A stretch of 14,906 nt of DNA, from positions 1-14,906 of the forward strand of contig CAMPIO010000087.1 in assembly GCA_946886405.1 (NCBI GenBank), in the 5' to 3' direction. A program made the translations under genes and the position numbers. A model generated the notes under the pieces. The model did not search any database. It saw nothing but the letters and a program-made list of their open reading frames with translations, and was not told the DNA's origin. The DNA is from an uncultured Pseudoxanthomonas sp. (GTDB lineage Bacteria; Pseudomonadota; Gammaproteobacteria; Xanthomonadales; Xanthomonadaceae). How positions within the stretch are numbered: position 1 is the first letter of the stretch; every line of letters starts with the position of its first letter. Positions 12,147 through 14,906 of the stretch are shown in pieces.

Positions 12147-14906
12147 GCGTCGCGGAGTTCAGCATCAAGCGGCCGGTCACGGCGGTGATGTTCTTCATCT
12201 CGCTGTTCGTGATCGGCCTGATCGCAGCGATCCGGTTGCCGCTCGAAGCCTTCCCCGAGGTGTCTCCGCCCTTCATCTTCGTGTCGTTGCCGTACACCGG
12301 CTCGACGCCGGAGGAAGTCGAGCGCACGGTGTTGCGTCCGGCCGAGGAAGCGCTGTCGACGATGGCGGGCATCAAGCGCATGGAGTCCAACGCCAAGGCC
12401 GAGGGCGCGCAGATCTTCATCCAGTTCTCCAACTGGGATCGTGATGTCGCGATCGCGGCCTCGGAGGCGCGCGAGCGGCTGGATGCGATCCGCGATGACC
12501 TGCCCGACGACCTGCAACGCTATTTCGTCTTCAAGTTCTCCACCACCGACCAGCCCGTGCTGCGGGTGCGCCTGGCCAGCAAGACCGACCTGACCGGCGC
12601 GTACGACATGATCGAGCGCGAGTTCAAGCGAAGGATCGAACGCATTCCCGGCGTGGCGCGCGTCGAGGTCTCGGGTGCGCCGCCGAACGAGGTCGAGATC
12701 GCGATCAACCAGGACCGGCTGACCGCGCACAACCTCGGCCTCAATGACCTGACGCAACGGCTGCAGGCGGTGAACTTCTCGATCTCGGCCGGCGTCATCA
12801 GCGACGGGCCGCAGCGCCTGCGCGTGCAGCCGGTCGGCGAGCTGACCGATCTGCAGCAGCTGCGCGACCTCGTGGTCGGCAGCGGCAACGTGCGGCTGGG
12901 CGACATTGCCGACGTCCGGCTGAAGCCGGCCCGCATGGATTACGGTCGCCGGCTCGATGGCCAGCCGGCGGTCGGCCTGGACATCTTCAAGGAACGCAAC
13001 GCGAACCTGGTGGAGGTGTCCAGCAATGCGCTGAAGGAAGTGGAAGCGATCCGGTCGCAGCCCTCGCTCAGCGACGTGCAGGTCAAGATCATCGAGAACC
13101 AGGGCGAGAATGTCACGTCATCGCTGCTCGAGTTGGCCGAAGCCGGTCTGATCGGCCTGGTCCTGTCGATCGTGGTGCTGTGGTTCTTCCTGCGGCACTG
13201 GCCGTCGGTGGCGATGGTGACGCTGGCCATCCCGATCTGCTTCGTGATGACGCTGGGTTTCATGTACTTCGCCGGCGTGACACTGAACATCCTGTCGATG
13301 ATGGGCCTGCTGCTGGCCATCGGCATGCTGGTCGACAACGCGGTCGTGGTCGTGGAGAGCATCTACCAGGAACGCGAGAAGTACCCCGGGAATCCCGTGT
13401 GGGCCTCGATCGTCGGCACGCGCCACGTGGCCATTGCGCTGTCGGCGGGCACGCTGTGCCACTGCATCGTGTTCGTGCCCAACCTGTTCGGCGAACGCAA
13501 CTTCCTGAGCATCTACCTGGGCCAGATCGCCATCACCATCTCGGTGTCGCTGCTGGCATCGTGGCTGGTGGCGGTGAGCCTGATCCCGATGATCTCGGCG
13601 CGGCTGAAGACGCCGCCGCTGGTGCGTACGGAAACCGGCATCATTCCTCGCCTGCAGAACCGTTATGCCGGCCTCTTGCGTTGGACGCTGGAGCATCGCG
13701 GCTGGAGCGTGCTGGGCATCCTGCTGATCGTGGTCGTGAGTTTCGTGCCGATCAAGTTCACCAAGTTCGACATGTTCGGTGGCGACAGCGGCGGCGAAGC
13801 CGAGCTGTACTACCAATGGAAAGGCGCCTACACCAAGGAGCAGATGTCCGACGAGATCCTGAAGGTCGAACAGTTCCTGCAGGCGAACCGCGAGAAGTAC
13901 CACATCACCCAGGTGTATTCGTATTTCAGCGAACAGGGCTGGGGCGGCACGCAGGTCAAGTTCGACACGGACAAGTCCAGCGAGACCAAGCCGCTGGTCG
14001 AACAGCTGCGCAAGGAACTGCCGAAATCCGCGCGAGCCAACATCGGCATCAACGGCGAGGGCGGCGGCCAGGGTGGTGGCGGCCAGCCGGGGCAGAGCGT
14101 GTCGTTCCAGCTGGTCGGCGACTCCACCCAGACGTTGTCCGAAATTGCGGACGACCTGATTCCCATCCTCGGCAAGCGCAAGGAACTGCGCGACGTGCGC
14201 GTGGACGTCGGCGACCAGAACAGCGAGCTGACGGTGCGCGTGGACCGCGAGCGTGCGGCAGCCTTCGGGTTCAGCGCCGAGGAAGTGGCACGCTTCGTCA
14301 GTCTGGCGTTGCGCGGTGCGCCGTTGCGTGAATTCCGCCGGGGCGAGGCGGAAGTGCCGGTGTGGGTGCGCTTTGCCGGTGCGGAAGACTATGGCACCGA
14401 GGACCTGGCTGGATTCATGGTGCGCGCGCCTGATGGCCGCACCGTGCCGCTGCTCAGTCTGGTGAACGTGGCCGTGCTGCCGTCGGCCACCCAGATCCAG
14501 CGCACCAACCGGCAGACGACGGTGACCGTGCAGGCGAATCTGGCGGAGAAGGTCACCGTGCCCGATGCGCGCAAGGCGATGGAGGAAACACTGAAAGGCG
14601 TCGCGTTCCCTGCCGGCTACAGCTATTCGTTCGATGGCAGCGCGTTCCAGGAGGACGACGAGGCCATGGCGCAGATGATGTTCAACCTGCTGATCGCGCT
14701 GGTCATGATCTACATCGTGATGGCGGCTGTCTTCGAGTCGCTGCTGTTCCCGGCGGCGATCATGAGCGGCGTGGTGTTCTCGGTGTTCGGCGTGTTCTGG
14801 CTGTTCGCACTGACCGGGACGACGTTCGGCATCATGTCCTTCATCGGCATTCTGGTGCTGATGGGCGTGGTGGTGAACAACGGCATCGTGATGGTGGAGC
14901 ACATCA
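12143..14906 (+). CDS. RND efflux pump permease 2 (cut at right window edge)
   Basis: Second RND inner-membrane pump of the operon; 921 residues are visible and roughly 100-130 more are expected. It starts MSVAEFSIKRPVTAVMFF, a normal RND N-terminus without the extensions of pump 1. Start ATG 12143 overlaps the pump 1 stop (ATGA) and has GGAGG at 12128-12132. Helix 4 reads AIGMLVDNAVVVVESI, keeping the first relay aspartate (D398) but with N399 in place of the second. Helix 10 reads GVVVNNGIVMVEHI, with N912 where AcrB has Lys940. Helix 5 has an unusual C439-H440-C441 (TLCHCIVFVPN). A Gly/Gln-rich loop lies at about 638-650 in the second periplasmic domain. It is a distant relative of pump 1 rather than a recent duplicate. 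It may pair with pump 1 or work independently with the same adaptor. Confidence 0.93.
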   Translation, partial: MSVAEFSIKRPVTAVMFFISLFVIGLIAAIRLPLEAFPEVSPPFIFVSLPYTGSTPEEVERTVLRPAEEALSTMAGIKRMESNAKAEGAQIFIQFSNWDRDVAIAASEARERLDAIRDDLPDDLQRYFVFKFSTTDQPVLRVRLASKTDLTGAYDMIEREFKRRIERIPGVARVEVSGAPPNEVEIAINQDRLTAHNLGLNDLTQRLQAVNFSISAGVISDGPQRLRVQPVGELTDLQQLRDLVVGSGNVRLGDIADVRLKPARMDYGRRLDGQPAVGLDIFKERNANLVEVSSNALKEVEAIRSQPSLSDVQVKIIENQGENVTSSLLELAEAGLIGLVLSIVVLWFFLRHWPSVAMVTLAIPICFVMTLGFMYFAGVTLNILSMMGLLLAIGMLVDNAVVVVESIYQEREKYPGNPVWASIVGTRHVAIALSAGTLCHCIVFVPNLFGERNFLSIYLGQIAITISVSLLASWLVAVSLIPMISARLKTPPLVRTETGIIPRLQNRYAGLLRWTLEHRGWSVLGILLIVVVSFVPIKFTKFDMFGGDSGGEAELYYQWKGAYTKEQMSDEILKVEQFLQANREKYHITQVYSYFSEQGWGGTQVKFDTDKSSETKPLVEQLRKELPKSARANIGINGEGGGQGGGGQPGQSVSFQLVGDSTQTLSEIADDLIPILGKRKELRDVRVDVGDQNSELTVRVDRERAAAFGFSAEEVARFVSLALRGAPLREFRRGEAEVPVWVRFAGAEDYGTEDLAGFMVRAPDGRTVPLLSLVNVAVLPSATQIQRTNRQTTVTVQANLAEKVTVPDARKAMEETLKGVAFPAGYSYSFDGSAFQEDDEAMAQMMFNLLIALVMIYIVMAAVFESLLFPAAIMSGVVFSVFGVFWLFALTGTTFGIMSFIGILVLMGVVVNNGIVMVEHI

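Noticed and set aside
13118..14902. 594-residue minus-strand open frame opposite pump 2
   Set aside because: Same type of antisense shadow over a clear RND coding region.
8631..14906. Assignment of the two pumps to smeJK or mdtBC
   Set aside because: One adaptor plus two pumps is similar in order, but MdtBC-type pumps have DD and KKN motifs in both subunits, whereas pump 2 has DN and NN and pump 1 is much longer.

Overview
The window is GC-rich chromosomal DNA with dense genes and strong G/C third-position bias. Gene content and proteins point to a gammaproteobacterium, most likely Xanthomonadaceae/Lysobacteraceae (a Pseudoxanthomonas-, Luteimonas- or Lysobacter-like genome). The reasons are the divergent rne–rluC pair, the nfuA gene followed by a 'transmembrane repetitive protein' of the xanthomonad kind, and a REP-like palindrome with a TGGGAGCGACGTCAGTCG arm. 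No rRNA, tRNA, CRISPR array, insertion sequence or phage gene was seen. The taxonomic call is an inference from family memory, not from a search.

Layout. (1) 1-2591: the N-terminal catalytic part of RNase E (rne, minus strand, cut at the left edge) and 23S rRNA pseudouridine synthase RluC (plus strand) diverge from a 385-bp GC-rich region that can form hairpins and probably holds the rne 5' leader. (2) 2602-3772: a compact minus-strand operon of pterin-4a-carbinolamine dehydratase (phhB), a small lipoprotein with a TonB C-terminal domain (ATGA overlap with phhB), and a four-helix DUF1761 membrane protein. (3) 3866-6088: nfuA (Fe-S carrier), apparently with a leaderless promoter, followed by a large single-pass Pro-rich membrane protein with a TonB/TolA-like transmembrane motif. 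The block ends in a REP-like hairpin and a strong intrinsic terminator. (4) 6258-7122: two adjacent minus-strand monohaem cytochromes c, one a lipoprotein. (5) 7492-14906: an RND efflux operon of a lipoprotein periplasmic adaptor and two consecutive inner-membrane pumps, all joined by ATGA overlaps; the second pump is cut at the right edge.

How the parts work together. The RND genes should form a tripartite exporter. The adaptor carries an R-x3-L-x6-S tip motif expected to dock on a TolC-type channel, but no outer-membrane channel gene lies in the window. Pump 1 keeps the full Asp-Asp/Lys proton relay, whereas pump 2 has Asp-Asn and Asn at those positions, which raises the possibility of a heteromeric pump with divided labour. 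The other notable theme is the envelope: a TonB-type C-terminal domain on a lipoprotein, and a separate TonB/TolA-like membrane protein whose C-terminal domain I do not recognise, lie on either side of nfuA. The latter is the best candidate here for an undescribed envelope system.
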